Shown: positions 35,143 to 44,261 of the stretch, piece by piece
How the letters are laid out: every line of letters begins with the position of its first letter
Position numbering within the stretch: position 1 is the stretch's first letter
From: Paraburkholderia sp. PREW-6R
GTDB taxonomy: Bacteria > Pseudomonadota > Gammaproteobacteria > Burkholderiales > Burkholderiaceae
Assembly (NCBI RefSeq): GCF_039621805.1
Contig: NZ_CP155075.1
Coordinates: 248,001 to 312,000, forward strand
DNA: 64,000 nucleotides
Direction of reading: 5' to 3'
Program-made: the position numbers and the translations under genes
The notes under the pieces: model-generated
What the model saw: only the letters and a program-made list of their open reading frames with translations
Databases searched by the model: none
Told to the model about the DNA's origin: nothing

Positions 35143-36161
35143 AGACAGCATCCGTTCAATCCACGTTCTGGTCGGTCAAGGCACCGTTCCTCGTCCTGCT
35201 CGTCGCCGCACTGGTCGCGCCGATGCTGCTGAGCACGGGCTTCCAGCTGCGTCTGATTTCACTCATCTGCATTTACGCGATCCTGAGCGTGGGCTTTAAT
35301 CTGCTGTACGGCTACGCCGGGCAGATCGCAATGGGACATCAGGGCTTCTTCGCCATCGGCGCCTATGGATATGCGTTGCTCCAATTGAACGCAAAATTTT
35401 CCGCGCTGGCCGCGTTGCCCGCAAGTCTCGTGATCTGCGCGCTGGTGGCGCTCCTGATCGGCGTGCCGCTTTTGCGGCTGCGCACCCACTACCTGGCGAT
35501 GGCGACCTTGTGCTTCGGCATCGTGATCGCGGGCGTGGCGAATCGCTGGATCGACGTGACAGGCGGCACGGCGGGGCTGTTGATACCCGCGCTGAGTATC
35601 GGCGACAAATCCGTCGACCGGCAAACGCTCTATTACGTGATCGTGATCGTCACGGCGCTCGTGCTGATCCTGCAGAACTTCATTGTGTCGAGCCATCTGG
35701 GACGTTCGCTGCAGGCCATTCGCGATGACGAACGGGCGGCCGCCGCGCTGGGCGTCAACGTGTCCGTGCAGAAGCTGCGGGTGTTCGTACTGAGCGCGGT
35801 GCTCGCGGGCCTGGCCGGCATCGGCTTCTCCGTCGTCAGTCAGCAGGTGAGCCCGAGCATGGGCGAGTTCCCAGTGCTGGTGTCGATGCTGACGATCGCG
35901 GTGGTGGGCGGGCTCGGCACGCGCTATGGGCCAGTGCTCGGCTCGATCGTGGTGGTCGCGGCGCCGCAACTGCTCACGCGCTTCGGCGAGTTGCAGACGC
36001 TGGTGTACGGCCTGTGCCTGCTGCTATTTCTGATCTTCCTGCCCAACGGTCTGTCCGGCCTGCTGGGTTCGCAGAGCCGCTTGCCGCGCTTGCGGCTGTT
36101 CCATCGGACGCCGCCGCGCGTGCCGGCCAATCCGACCGTCAAGAAAGGAGTGGGGCAATGA
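35139..36161 (+). CDS. Branched-chain-type ABC transporter permease (LivM family)
   Basis: This 340-residue membrane protein has about nine hydrophobic segments and LivM motifs: NLLYGYAGQIAMGHQGFFAIGAY, GVPLLRLRTHYLAMATL and GRSLQAIRDDERAAAALG, the region that contacts the ATPases. It overlaps both neighbours by four bases (ATGA), so the permease pair and first ATPase are translationally coupled. Confidence 0.94.
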   Translation: MKTASVQSTFWSVKAPFLVLLVAALVAPMLLSTGFQLRLISLICIYAILSVGFNLLYGYAGQIAMGHQGFFAIGAYGYALLQLNAKFSALAALPASLVICALVALLIGVPLLRLRTHYLAMATLCFGIVIAGVANRWIDVTGGTAGLLIPALSIGDKSVDRQTLYYVIVIVTALVLILQNFIVSSHLGRSLQAIRDDERAAAALGVNVSVQKLRVFVLSAVLAGLAGIGFSVVSQQVSPSMGEFPVLVSMLTIAVVGGLGTRYGPVLGSIVVVAAPQLLTRFGELQTLVYGLCLLLFLIFLPNGLSGLLGSQSRLPRLRLFHRTPPRVPANPTVKKGVGQ

Positions 36162-36979
36162 GAGGCCAGAGCTCGCAGCAACGTACGCCGCTCGTCGGCA
36201 CGCCGCAACTCATGGCGGTCGAAGCTTGCATGAAGCGCTTCGGCGGCCTCGTGGCCGTCGACCAGGTGTCGTTCGAGGTGCGTCAGGGCGAAGCGATCGG
36301 CCTGATCGGTCCGAATGGCGCGGGCAAGTCGACGACGTTCAATCTGATCACCGGTGTGGACACGCCCACCTCCGGTGAGATCGTGTTCAAGCAGCAGAAC
36401 ATCACGCGTCAGCCGCTGCATAAGCGCAGCGGCATGGGTATGGCGCGCACGTTCCAGATTGTCAGGCTGTTCGGCGGACTGAGCGTGCTGGAAAACGTCA
36501 TGCTTGGTTTCCATCCGCAACTGGTGGACGGCTTTCTGCCCTCGCTGCTGCGCTTTCGCAAAGTCGCGGCCGACGAGCGGCGCTGCGCGAATCGCGCGAT
36601 GGAATTGCTCGAGTTCGTGGGGCTCGCGCAGCGCGCGCATGACCTGATCGCGCATTTGCCGCATGGGCAGCAGCGTCTGGTGGAAATTGCCCGGGCATTG
36701 GCGAGCGAGCCCGGCATTCTGCTGCTCGATGAACCGGCCGCGGGCCTGAACGATCAGGAAACCGCCGGCCTCGGGCGCATGCTGCGTCAATTGAACGACG
36801 ACGGCTTGACGATCCTGATCGTCGAGCACGACATCGGTTTCATCATGGGCTTGTGCCATCGCATCGTCGTGCTCGATCACGGCGCGAAGATTGCCGAGGG
36901 CGATGCCGCGTCGATCCAGAGCAATCCTAAAGTGATCGAGGCGTATCTGGGCACCGGAGGCGCACATGCTAAAAATTGA
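36158..36979 (+). CDS. Branched-chain-type ABC transporter ATPase (LivG family)
   Basis: This 273-residue ATPase has Walker A GPNGAGKST, Walker B ILLLDEPAAGLN and the H-loop VEHDIGF. The signature motif reads LPHGQQR instead of LSYGQQR, a mild variant common in LivG proteins. The start at 36158 follows AGGAG and overlaps the permease stop. The end overlaps the LivF-type gene by 14 bases. It powers transport as a heterodimer with that protein. Confidence 0.95.
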   Translation: MRGQSSQQRTPLVGTPQLMAVEACMKRFGGLVAVDQVSFEVRQGEAIGLIGPNGAGKSTTFNLITGVDTPTSGEIVFKQQNITRQPLHKRSGMGMARTFQIVRLFGGLSVLENVMLGFHPQLVDGFLPSLLRFRKVAADERRCANRAMELLEFVGLAQRAHDLIAHLPHGQQRLVEIARALASEPGILLLDEPAAGLNDQETAGLGRMLRQLNDDGLTILIVEHDIGFIMGLCHRIVVLDHGAKIAEGDAASIQSNPKVIEAYLGTGGAHAKN

Positions 36980-37676
36980 AGGGTTGCGGGCCGGCTATAA
37001 AGGCACTGAGGCTTTGCACGGTCTCTCGCTCGAGATCAAACAAGGGTCGATCGTGTCGGCCGTCGGCGCCAACGGGGCGGGCAAGTCCACGCTGATCAAC
37101 GCCATTTCCCGGCTGGTGGACGTGAACGCGGGGTCGATCACGTTCGACGGCGAGGATATCGTCAGACTCTCGGCGCCGGAGGTGGTGGAGCTAGGCATCG
37201 TTCAGGTACCCGAAGGACGGCAACTGTTCACCGCGCTGACCGTGACGGAGAACCTGCGGCTCGGCTTTCATCGACTGCGCCATCGGCGCGAGGCATCGCT
37301 TTATCGCGACCGGCTCGAGTATGTCTACGAGCTTTTTCCCAAACTGAAGGAGCGCGCCGATCAGCGCACGATCAGCCTGAGCGGCGGCGAACAGCAGATG
37401 GTGGCGATGGGCCGCGCCCTTATGGCGGACCCGAGGCTGCTGCTGCTCGACGAACCGTCGTTGGGGCTGGCGCCGCTGGTGGTCGAGCGGTTGTTCGGCG
37501 TGTTGCAGGTCTTGCGTCAGACAGGGCTCACGATCCTGCTCGTCGAGCAGCATGCGGACGAAGCATTGGCGCTGTCCGACTACGGCTATGTGCTTTCGGT
37601 CGGGAACATTGCAGCGCAAGGCACCGGCGAATCGTTGCGCGGGCACGAAGCCATCCATCAGTCTTATCTGGGCTAG
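36966..37676 (+). CDS. Branched-chain-type ABC transporter ATPase (LivF family)
   Basis: This 236-residue ATPase has Walker A GANGAGKST, signature LSGGEQQMVAMGRALM, Walker B LLLLDEPSLGLAP and H-loop VEQHADEA. VPEGRQLFTALTVTENL is characteristic of LivF. It completes the importer (binding protein, two permeases, two ATPases). A flavoprotein gene follows 18 bases later, probably in the same transcript. Confidence 0.95.
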   Translation: MLKIEGLRAGYKGTEALHGLSLEIKQGSIVSAVGANGAGKSTLINAISRLVDVNAGSITFDGEDIVRLSAPEVVELGIVQVPEGRQLFTALTVTENLRLGFHRLRHRREASLYRDRLEYVYELFPKLKERADQRTISLSGGEQQMVAMGRALMADPRLLLLDEPSLGLAPLVVERLFGVLQVLRQTGLTILLVEQHADEALALSDYGYVLSVGNIAAQGTGESLRGHEAIHQSYLG

Positions 37677-37694
37677 GCCTGCGGAGGCAAGGGC

Positions 37695-39155
37695 ATGTCG
37701 AGTGCAACATCGAGCGTGGATTTCGTGGTCGTAGGCGGCGGGTTGGCAGGCCTCGTGGCGGCTAGCCGGGCTGCCGAGGCGGGGCTGTTTGTCACGCTGC
37801 TGGAAGCGGGACGCGACGAGCGTTACGCCGCCAACTCGCGTTATGCGGGAGGCGTGCTGCACCTCGCATTTCTCGATGTGTCGGCGGGTACGGAGGCGTT
37901 GCGGCGCGCGATCGTCGAGGCGAGCGCGGGGTTGCGGGACGAAGCGCTTGCGGACGCGCTGGCGGTCGACGGGCCGCGTGTCGTCGAATGGCTGAGCCAG
38001 CACGGCGCGGAGTTCGGCAGCGGCGGAGCATATCCGTTCATGGGACACATGCTGAAGCCCTATAGTCTGCGCGAGACCGGGTTTCAGAATCATTGGCGCG
38101 GGAAGGGCGGCGATCTGTTGCTCCAGCGGCTGGAAGCGTCGTTGCTGGCGGCCGGCGGCCGGCTGTGGCGGGGCGCGCGCGCCGTGGCGTTACGGATGGA
38201 CGACGGTCGTTGCACGGGCGTGTGGGTGCAGGCGGACGACGGTGAGGCAGGCGAGGATGGCGCCCCCCGCATGATCGAAGCGCGCGCCGTGTTGCTCGCC
38301 GACGGCGGCTTCTCGGGCAACGCGGAAATGGTCAGGCAGTTCATCTCGCGGCGTCCCGAGCAGCTATGCAAACGCGGCGCGGGCACCGGCAAGGGTGACG
38401 GGATTCGCATGGCACAAGCCGTTGGCGCACAGCTCATCGGGATGGACCGGTTCTATGGGCACGTTCAGCACGCGCAGGCGCTCGCGGATGAGTCGCTGTG
38501 GCCTTATCCGGTGCTGGATATCGCGGCCTCGTCGGGCATCGTGGTGGATGGCGCGGGCCGCCGTTTCGCCGACGAAGGGCTCGGCGGCGTGGCGGTAGCC
38601 AATGCGATCGCGAGGTTGGAGGAGCCGTTGTCCTCGTTCGTGATCATCGACGAAACGATCTGGGAAAGTGCGGGCCGCGCGTTCCTGCTGCCGCCGAATC
38701 CGGCACTGGAACAGCTCGGGGCGACCCTTCACCGGGCGCCGGACCTCGTCAGCCTCGCCGGGCGGATCGGGATGAATGAAGCGGTGCTGAGCGACACCGT
38801 CAGCCAATACAACGCCGCATTGGCCGAGGGGCGTCTTGCCAGCCTGTCGCCACCGCGCACGGTCAAGCCCGCCACGCTCGCCACCGGCGCGGCACCGCTC
38901 ACCGGTCCGGGCTTTCTCGCGATTCCGCTATGCGCGGGCATCACCTACACGATGGGCGGCATCGCAATCGACGCCGACGGCGCCGCGCTCGATACTGAAG
39001 GCCGTCCGATTGCCGGACTGTACGCAGCAGGCGCGACGACGGGCGGGATCGAAGGCGGCGCGAATTCAGGGTACGTGGGCGGGCTGATGAAAGCCGCGGT
39101 GTTTGGGCTGCGCTCTGCGGAGGCGGTGGCGCGGGCGTTGCCGGCTGCAACCTGA
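37695..39155 (+). CDS. FAD-dependent dehydrogenase of the fumarate reductase/3-ketosteroid dehydrogenase family
   Basis: This 486-residue flavoprotein has the N-terminal FAD motif VVVGGGLAGLVAASRAAEAG (about 11-30), LLADGGFSGN, GTGKGDGIRMA and the C-terminal block TYTMGGIAIDADGAAL...GLYAAGATTGGIEGGANSGYVGG. The fold groups fumarate reductases, urocanate reductase, 3-ketosteroid-1-dehydrogenases and the 4-oxocyclohexanecarboxylate desaturases. No haem or secretion domain is present. GGAGG precedes the ATG. Linked to the uptake operon of a P450/CoA pathway, a role in desaturating or aromatising a cyclic keto-acid is attractive, but this is inference. Its last codons lie in a tandem repeat. Confidence 0.88.
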   Translation: MSSATSSVDFVVVGGGLAGLVAASRAAEAGLFVTLLEAGRDERYAANSRYAGGVLHLAFLDVSAGTEALRRAIVEASAGLRDEALADALAVDGPRVVEWLSQHGAEFGSGGAYPFMGHMLKPYSLRETGFQNHWRGKGGDLLLQRLEASLLAAGGRLWRGARAVALRMDDGRCTGVWVQADDGEAGEDGAPRMIEARAVLLADGGFSGNAEMVRQFISRRPEQLCKRGAGTGKGDGIRMAQAVGAQLIGMDRFYGHVQHAQALADESLWPYPVLDIAASSGIVVDGAGRRFADEGLGGVAVANAIARLEEPLSSFVIIDETIWESAGRAFLLPPNPALEQLGATLHRAPDLVSLAGRIGMNEAVLSDTVSQYNAALAEGRLASLSPPRTVKPATLATGAAPLTGPGFLAIPLCAGITYTMGGIAIDADGAALDTEGRPIAGLYAAGATTGGIEGGANSGYVGGLMKAAVFGLRSAEAVARALPAAT

Positions 39156-39228
39156 AACGCCTGCAACCTCAAACGCCTGCAACCTCGAACGCCTGCAACC
39201 TCAAACGCCTGCAACCTCAAACGCCTGT
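39149..39228. repeat. Five tandem copies of a 16-bp repeat
   Basis: Five head-to-tail copies of AACCTCAAACGCCTGC, with one or two differences each, run from the last codons of the flavoprotein gene into the intergenic region. The last copy leads into CCTGT-A-ACAGG and a CAGGTT complementary to the first copy's AACCTG. The copy number is likely to vary between strains. Confidence 0.9.
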
Positions 39229-39298
39229 AACAGGTTGGCAAGCGGCTTCTGCTCGACCATCATGCGGCATCGCGCTTCGCGCCGCGCCCGGCGACGAC

Positions 39299-39320
39299 AC
39301 GAGCGGCCCGGGCCGCCCGT
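39299..39320. terminator. GC-rich near-palindrome, possible terminator
   Basis: ACGAGCGGCCC/GGGCCGCCCGT is a 22-bp near-perfect palindrome (one mismatch) between the flavoprotein gene and the convergent GntR gene. There is no T tract and no loop, so a cruciform or a rho-dependent site is also possible. Confidence 0.35.
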
Positions 39321-39424
39321 GTGGCCCGGCCGCATGACGCCCACGGCTTCGCCTTACGGTCGCGCTCACTAGGCAATCCATAAAGCCTTGTGTGGACTTG
39401 CCAGCTCACACGGCGCGGCTACCT

Positions 39425-40228
39425 TCAGCGCTTTAACTCGCTCTGATGCGCGAGATAGTGCTTTTGCAACGAACGCAGATGCGTCTCCATTTCCCCCGCG
39501 GCCTTTTCTTCATCGCGTGCGGCGAAGTATTTCAGCAGACGGCGGCGTGATGGCATTACCGCGCTATCGGGCGCGGGCGAGACGAGTTCGAGCATCTGCT
39601 CATGAATTTCGACCAGCGCGTCTGTCAGGATGACGAGCACCGGATTGCGGGCGGCGCGTGCCACCAGCCGATGAAACTCCAGATTGATGCGCAGTCGCGC
39701 CTGGACGTCGCCATTCGCCACAGCCAGTTCGCTCTCGCGAACGTTTTCGCGCAACGCGGCGAAGTCTTCCTCTGTGCCGCGCTCGCAGGCGAGGCGGGTG
39801 GCGGCCACGCCGACGATCAGGCGCGCTTCAGTCAGATCGGCCGGCTGGATTGCGCCGAGGCGAAACAGGTCGGCGAAACCGGCAATGACGGCGTCGCCGC
39901 GGCCTTCACGGACAAACGCACCGCCCGTCGCCCCTTTGCGGAATTCGAGCACGCCAGCCATTTCCAGCGAACGCAGCGCTTCGCGCACCGTGTTGCGGCT
40001 CAGGCTGAACTGTTCGGCCAGATCACGCTCCGGCGGCAGACGGTCACCCGGTTGCAGCGCGCCGCTTTGCAGTTGCTCGCGAATCTGGTCGGCAACGGCC
40101 TCGAATGCCCGCCGGGTCTGCACCGGCGCGTAAGCAGGCGTGGGACGCACGCGAGCGAGCGGTGCGTCAGCCGCACTGACGGCAGCCTGCGCTTTCGGCG
40201 TCTGGGCGGTAGTTTTGGCGGTTTTCAA
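39425..40228 (-). CDS. GntR/FadR-family repressor (FCD domain), candidate regulator of the supercluster
   Basis: This 267-residue regulator has an alanine/proline-rich N-terminal tail, a GntR winged helix (about 42-110; LPPERDLAEQFSLSRNTVRE) and an FCD effector domain (about 125-245) with the metal/ligand-type histidines in INLEFHRLV and METHLRSL. It is transcribed away from the crotonase operon. The intergenic region holds operator site 3. A paralogue at 57499-58341 shares the linker FRKG-TGGAFVREG-GD and faces operator site 9 in the same way. FadR-type proteins bind 13-17-bp palindromes and release on binding an acid or acyl-CoA, which fits the nine-site motif. Confidence 0.93.
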   Translation of the reverse strand: MKTAKTTAQTPKAQAAVSAADAPLARVRPTPAYAPVQTRRAFEAVADQIREQLQSGALQPGDRLPPERDLAEQFSLSRNTVREALRSLEMAGVLEFRKGATGGAFVREGRGDAVIAGFADLFRLGAIQPADLTEARLIVGVAATRLACERGTEEDFAALRENVRESELAVANGDVQARLRINLEFHRLVARAARNPVLVILTDALVEIHEQMLELVSPAPDSAVMPSRRRLLKYFAARDEEKAAGEMETHLRSLQKHYLAHQSELKR

Positions 40229-40335
40229 TGATTAATCCATTCACAGTTTGCCGGAATGCTAACCCCCGGCGGCCAATTCTTCAAGTGAGCAATACCCGCG
40301 TCCATCACGTGTGATTTTCCAGGCGATTTCCTGAC

Positions 40336-40384
40336 TTGACATCGGCTTCGTTCTCCGTGAGTATATTTTAAAGGTTCATCCAAT
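40336..40384 (+). promoter_or_regulatory. Promoter and GntR-type operator (site 3 of 9)
   Basis: TTGACA (40336-40341) and TATATT (40362-40367), 20 bases apart, precede AAAGGTTCATCCAAT (40370-40384) by two bases. The site lies between the GntR gene and the divergent crotonase operon, so it could control both. Confidence 0.8.
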
Positions 40385-40474
40385 GGACCAAATTGGAACG
40401 ATGGCTAGAAAGGGGCGGGTGGACAGCCCCGGCGCCGCGAGACGGACGAGACAACTTGAGGACAGGAACGAGCG

Positions 40475-41350
40475 ATGAGTGAAGATCTGAGGGATGCAGT
40501 CAAGTACGAGGCCAAAGACGGTCGCGCCTATATCACCTTCTGCCGCGACGAGAAACGCAACGCGCTGACGTACGAAATGTTCGACCGCCTGATGGAGCAC
40601 ATGGAGCGCGCCGAACGCGACGACGACGTGCGCGTGATCATCTTCCGCGGGGAAGGGCGCGATTTCTCGACGGGTCACGATCTGGGCCAGGTGGGCGGCG
40701 CGGAATACGGCTTCTCGAAGGAACCGGGCGCGCGTCGGCCGAGCCAGCGCGCGCGTCTGCATTTCGACAAGCGGCACGTCGAGCAGTTTCGCCAGATCCT
40801 CTATTGCGTGAAGCCCACGCTGTCGCTCGTGCAGGGCTATTGCGTAGGCGCGGGACTCTATGTGGTCGAAGCGAGCGATCTGGCCATTGCCGCCGAGGAC
40901 GCGAAGATCGGGCACCCTGAACAGAAAATGGGGCTTGCCGGCGCGGCCTATCTGACCAGCTGGAACATTCTCGCAATGGGCGCCAAGAAAGCGCGCGAGT
41001 TGCTGCTGCTCGGGGAAGTCGTCAACGGCATAGAAGCGGAGCGCATGGGCCTCGTGAACAAGGCGGTGCCCGCCGCCCAGCTTGCCGAAGCGGGTGAAGA
41101 GTGGGCGGAGCGCATCGTGCGTCTGCCGCGCGACGCGATCGCCATCGGCAAGGCGGCCAATCATCTGGCGCTGGATTCGCTCGGCATGACCTCGCAATTC
41201 GTGCACGGCTACGTGATGCACGCGCTTGGCACCAACATCCGCTACGAAAGCGACGAACACAATTTCATGAAAGAGCGCCGCAACAAGGGCGTGACGGGCG
41301 CCGCGCATTCGCGCGAAGGGCGCTACGGCGAAGAAGAGTCCAGCAAGTGA
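40475..41350 (+). CDS. Enoyl-CoA hydratase/isomerase (crotonase) family protein
   Basis: This 291-residue crotonase has the oxyanion-hole segments FSTGHDLGQV and CVGAGLYVVEASDLAIAAEDAKIGHPEQKMG. An insert rich in basic residues (RRPSQRARLHFDKRHVEQF, about 88-106) separates it from short-chain hydratases. The paralogue at 60126-61016 carries the same insert, so both belong to one unusual subfamily. It heads the operon running to the flavin hydroxylase. Hydration of an alpha,beta-unsaturated acyl-CoA, or hydrolysis or ring opening, is possible. The catalytic acid pair cannot be assigned with certainty. Confidence 0.92.
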   Translation: MSEDLRDAVKYEAKDGRAYITFCRDEKRNALTYEMFDRLMEHMERAERDDDVRVIIFRGEGRDFSTGHDLGQVGGAEYGFSKEPGARRPSQRARLHFDKRHVEQFRQILYCVKPTLSLVQGYCVGAGLYVVEASDLAIAAEDAKIGHPEQKMGLAGAAYLTSWNILAMGAKKARELLLLGEVVNGIEAERMGLVNKAVPAAQLAEAGEEWAERIVRLPRDAIAIGKAANHLALDSLGMTSQFVHGYVMHALGTNIRYESDEHNFMKERRNKGVTGAAHSREGRYGEEESSK

Positions 41351-41434
41351 GAGCGGCCTGAATGTTCATGCGCCGCGTGGCGACGAGCTTCGGCGGCGTG
41401 TCTGGAAACGGAATGTGGGGAGACAGGTAACACC

Positions 41435-42229
41435 ATGCTTACGGATCTGAGAGGAGCGTCCGCCGTCGTGCTGGGCGGAACGAAAGGAATTGGACGCGCC
41501 AGCGTTGTGAAGCTCGCGCAAAGCGGCGCGAGTGTCGTGATTCAGGGGCGCGACGAAGCCGCGGCGGCCTCGTTGATCGACGAATGCCGCGAGTTCGACG
41601 GCGAGCGGGTCTTCGTCAATAGCGACCTGCTGACTTATGAAGGCATCGAGCAGGCCGTGGCCGCAGCGGTAAAGCGCTTCGGCAAGGTCGATATCGTGGT
41701 GGCGAGCGGCGGTCCGCGCGAGCCCAGGCCGAAACTGTTCGTCGACATGGCGCCGGACGAGGGCATTGCCTGTCTGACGAGCCGTTTGATGCCGCGGCTC
41801 AATGCCGTGCATGCGGCGACCCGATTCATGCGTGATCAGCAGTACGGCAAGATCGTGCTGATCACCACGGACGCCGCGCGCATCCCGACACCGAGTGAAT
41901 CGATGATCGGCGCGGCCGGCGCATCGATCATGTTTCTGACTCGCGCGTTGGGTGCGGAACTCGCTCACCTGGGTATCCGGATCAATTCGGTCGCGACCAC
42001 GCTGACCACGGGCACGCCCGCGCACGACCGCTTTCTCGCGGCGAGGGAGGCAGGTTCGCAGGAAGTGATCGTCAAGGCTTTCACCAAAGCCGAGCAGCGC
42101 GTGAAGTTCAAGCTGAATTCAGCCGAGGATCTCGCGGAATACGTGCTTTATCTATCGAGCCGGGAATCCGACCAGGTGTCGGGGTCGACGTTGAGCATCA
42201 ACGGCGGCCTGTCGTTCCCCAGCTATTGA
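41435..42229 (+). CDS. SDR-family protein lacking the catalytic Tyr/Lys motif
   Basis: This 264-residue Rossmann protein has the cofactor motif LGGTKGIGRA (about 13-22) and a C-terminal GSTLSINGG typical of classical SDRs. Where the YxxxK active site should follow the LITTD strand, the sequence reads PSESMIGAAGASIMFLTRAL, with neither tyrosine nor lysine in place. The usual NNAG reads VASGGPREP. It may have an altered mechanism or be a non-redox lyase/isomerase, as seen in some divergent SDRs. It lies in the operon between a crotonase and an acyl-CoA dehydrogenase, so an acyl-CoA substrate is likely. Confidence 0.85.
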   Translation: MLTDLRGASAVVLGGTKGIGRASVVKLAQSGASVVIQGRDEAAAASLIDECREFDGERVFVNSDLLTYEGIEQAVAAAVKRFGKVDIVVASGGPREPRPKLFVDMAPDEGIACLTSRLMPRLNAVHAATRFMRDQQYGKIVLITTDAARIPTPSESMIGAAGASIMFLTRALGAELAHLGIRINSVATTLTTGTPAHDRFLAAREAGSQEVIVKAFTKAEQRVKFKLNSAEDLAEYVLYLSSRESDQVSGSTLSINGGLSFPSY

Positions 42230-42264
42230 CGGCGCGATCCCACGGCATCGAAAGAGGAGTGGTT

Positions 42265-43407
42265 ATGAAGCTGAGTGAAGAGCTGGTTTCGATTCAGGAT
42301 TCGGTTCGCCGGATGGTACAGAAAGATATCGTGCCGCTCGTGGCCGGCATGGAAGCGGAGGATCGCTTCCCGGCCGAGCTGGTGCCGGTGATGGGCGACA
42401 TGGGCCTGCTGCAATTGTGGCTGCCCGAGGAATACGGCGGCCCGGGCGGCAATCTGAAGACGGTGTGCATCGTCAAGGAAGAGATCGCCAAGGTCTCGCT
42501 GGCGGCGGCCACGCTGTGCGGCAATAACTCGATTTCATTCGTGCTGCCGCTGCTGCACTTCGGCACCGAAGAGCAGAAGCAGCGCTGGCTGCCGCTCGCC
42601 GCCGAAGGGCGGCTCGTGTCCGCGATTGCGGTCACCGAGCCGCAGGCCGGCTCCGACGTGTCTTCGATCCGCACGCGTGCCCGCAAGGACGGCGAATCCT
42701 ATGTGATCAACGGTCAGAAGAACTGGATCACGTGGGGCGGCCATGCGCACTATGTGCTGCTGTTTGCGCGCACCTCGGACGCAAAAGGTTCGGACGGCAT
42801 TAGCGCATTCCTGGTCGACACGAAGACGCCCGGCTTCCGGCTCGGCCGTAAGGAGCACAAGATGGGGCGGCACGGCGCGCCCAATCACGAACTGTTCTTC
42901 GACGACATGCGTGTCGACGCCGACTGCATGATCGGCGCGGAAGGCGAGGGCTTCAAGGCCTGCATGAAGGTGCTGGATCTGAACCGTCCGACGATTGCGG
43001 CTACTTCGCTAGGGCTGGCGCAAGGCGCGCTTGATGTATCGGTCGCCTATGCGAAGGAGCGCAAGCAGTTCGGCCGCCCGATCGCCGAGTTCCAGGGCAT
43101 GCAGTTCAAGCTCGCCGACATGGCGATCAAGGTCGAAGCTGCCCGCAACCTGCTCTACAACTGCTGCGACGAAATCGATTCGGGCGATCACTCGCGGCTG
43201 AACATGCTGGCGTCGATGACCAAATGCTTCGTCACCGACATAGCCATGGACGTGACTACCGAGGCCGTGCAGGTGCTCGGCAGTTACGGCTATTCGAAGG
43301 AGTTTCCTGTCGAACGGATGATGCGCGACGCGAAGCTGAACCAAATCATCGAAGGCACGAACGAGATTCACAGGCTGATCGTCGCGCGCCGTTTGCTCAG
43401 CGCGTGA
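42265..43407 (+). CDS. Acyl-CoA dehydrogenase
   Basis: This 380-residue flavoenzyme has the FAD/substrate motifs AVTEPQAGSDVSS and NGQKNWITWG, RKQFGRPIAEFQ and the C-terminal catalytic-base region IIEGTNEIHRLIVARRL with the glutamate in EGTNE. The start at 42265 follows AGGAG. The upstream in-frame extension has no ribosome binding site. It introduces the double bond for the crotonase step and hands electrons to the ETF encoded directly downstream. Confidence 0.95.
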   Translation: MKLSEELVSIQDSVRRMVQKDIVPLVAGMEAEDRFPAELVPVMGDMGLLQLWLPEEYGGPGGNLKTVCIVKEEIAKVSLAAATLCGNNSISFVLPLLHFGTEEQKQRWLPLAAEGRLVSAIAVTEPQAGSDVSSIRTRARKDGESYVINGQKNWITWGGHAHYVLLFARTSDAKGSDGISAFLVDTKTPGFRLGRKEHKMGRHGAPNHELFFDDMRVDADCMIGAEGEGFKACMKVLDLNRPTIAATSLGLAQGALDVSVAYAKERKQFGRPIAEFQGMQFKLADMAIKVEAARNLLYNCCDEIDSGDHSRLNMLASMTKCFVTDIAMDVTTEAVQVLGSYGYSKEFPVERMMRDAKLNQIIEGTNEIHRLIVARRLLSA

Positions 43408-43498
43408 GGTACGGCCAGGCCGAGCGAGGCGTACGTGAGGGCGGTGTGCGATGCGTCGCAGCCAGGGTGAAAAGGGAAACGGGATGGAGAGGGGACAC

Positions 43499-44248
43499 AT
43501 GAAGGTGATGGTCGCGGTCAAGCGGGTGCTCGACTACAACGTCAAACCGCGCGTCAAAAGCGATGGCAGCGGGCTTGATCTGGCGAACGCGAAGATGTCG
43601 ATGAATCCGTTCGATGAGATCGCGGTGGAAGAGGCGGTGAGATTGAAGGAAGCGGGTGTAGCGACGGAAGTGATCGCCGTTTCCGCGGGTGTGGCGCAGG
43701 CGCAGGAGACGCTGCGCACCGCACTCGCCATCGGTGCGGATCGCGCGGTGCTAGTCGAGTGTGCCGACGAGTTGCAACCGCTGGCGGTGGCGAGGCTGCT
43801 GAAGGCGCTGGTCGACAAGGAACAGCCTTCACTGATCATTCTCGGCAAGCAGGCCATCGACGACGATTCCAGCCAGACGGGTCAGATGCTGGCAGCGCTA
43901 GCCGGGTTGCCGCAAGCAACGTTCGCTTCGAAGGTGGTCGTAGCCGACGGCAAGGCAACCGTATCGCGTGAAGTGGATGGCGGCGCCGAAACGTTGTCGC
44001 TGACGTTACCCGCTGTCGTGACTACGGATTTGCGCCTGAACGAGCCACGTTACGTCACGCTGCCGAACATCATGAAGGCGAAGAAGAAGCCGCTGGAAAC
44101 GATCAAACCTGAAGATCTGGGTGTCGACGTCACGCCACGCCTGAAGACGCTGAAAGTCGTCGAACCGCCGAAGCGTTCCGCCGGTGTGAAGGTGCCGGAT
44201 GTGAAGACGCTGGTCGGGAAGCTGAAGACCGAAGCCAAGGTGCTGTGA
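43499..44248 (+). CDS. etfB: Electron transfer flavoprotein beta subunit
   Basis: This 249-residue protein starts MKVMVAVKRVLDYNVKPRV and has SMNPFDEIAVEEAVRLKE, ALAIGADRAVL and the AMP-site/ETF signature LPAVVTTDLRLNEPRYVTLPNIMKAKKKP in broken form. The start at 43499 follows GGAGAGGGG. It pairs with the ETF alpha gene 13 bases downstream to carry electrons from the acyl-CoA dehydrogenase to the quinone pool. As part of the regulated operon it is probably a pathway-dedicated copy in addition to a housekeeping pair elsewhere. Confidence 0.95.
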   Translation: MKVMVAVKRVLDYNVKPRVKSDGSGLDLANAKMSMNPFDEIAVEEAVRLKEAGVATEVIAVSAGVAQAQETLRTALAIGADRAVLVECADELQPLAVARLLKALVDKEQPSLIILGKQAIDDDSSQTGQMLAALAGLPQATFASKVVVADGKATVSREVDGGAETLSLTLPAVVTTDLRLNEPRYVTLPNIMKAKKKPLETIKPEDLGVDVTPRLKTLKVVEPPKRSAGVKVPDVKTLVGKLKTEAKVL

Positions 44249-44261
44249 GGAGACTGGGTAA

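Noticed and set aside
39165..39228. CRISPR-like array
   Set aside because: The 16-bp units are directly adjacent with no spacers and no cas genes are nearby, so this is a simple tandem repeat.
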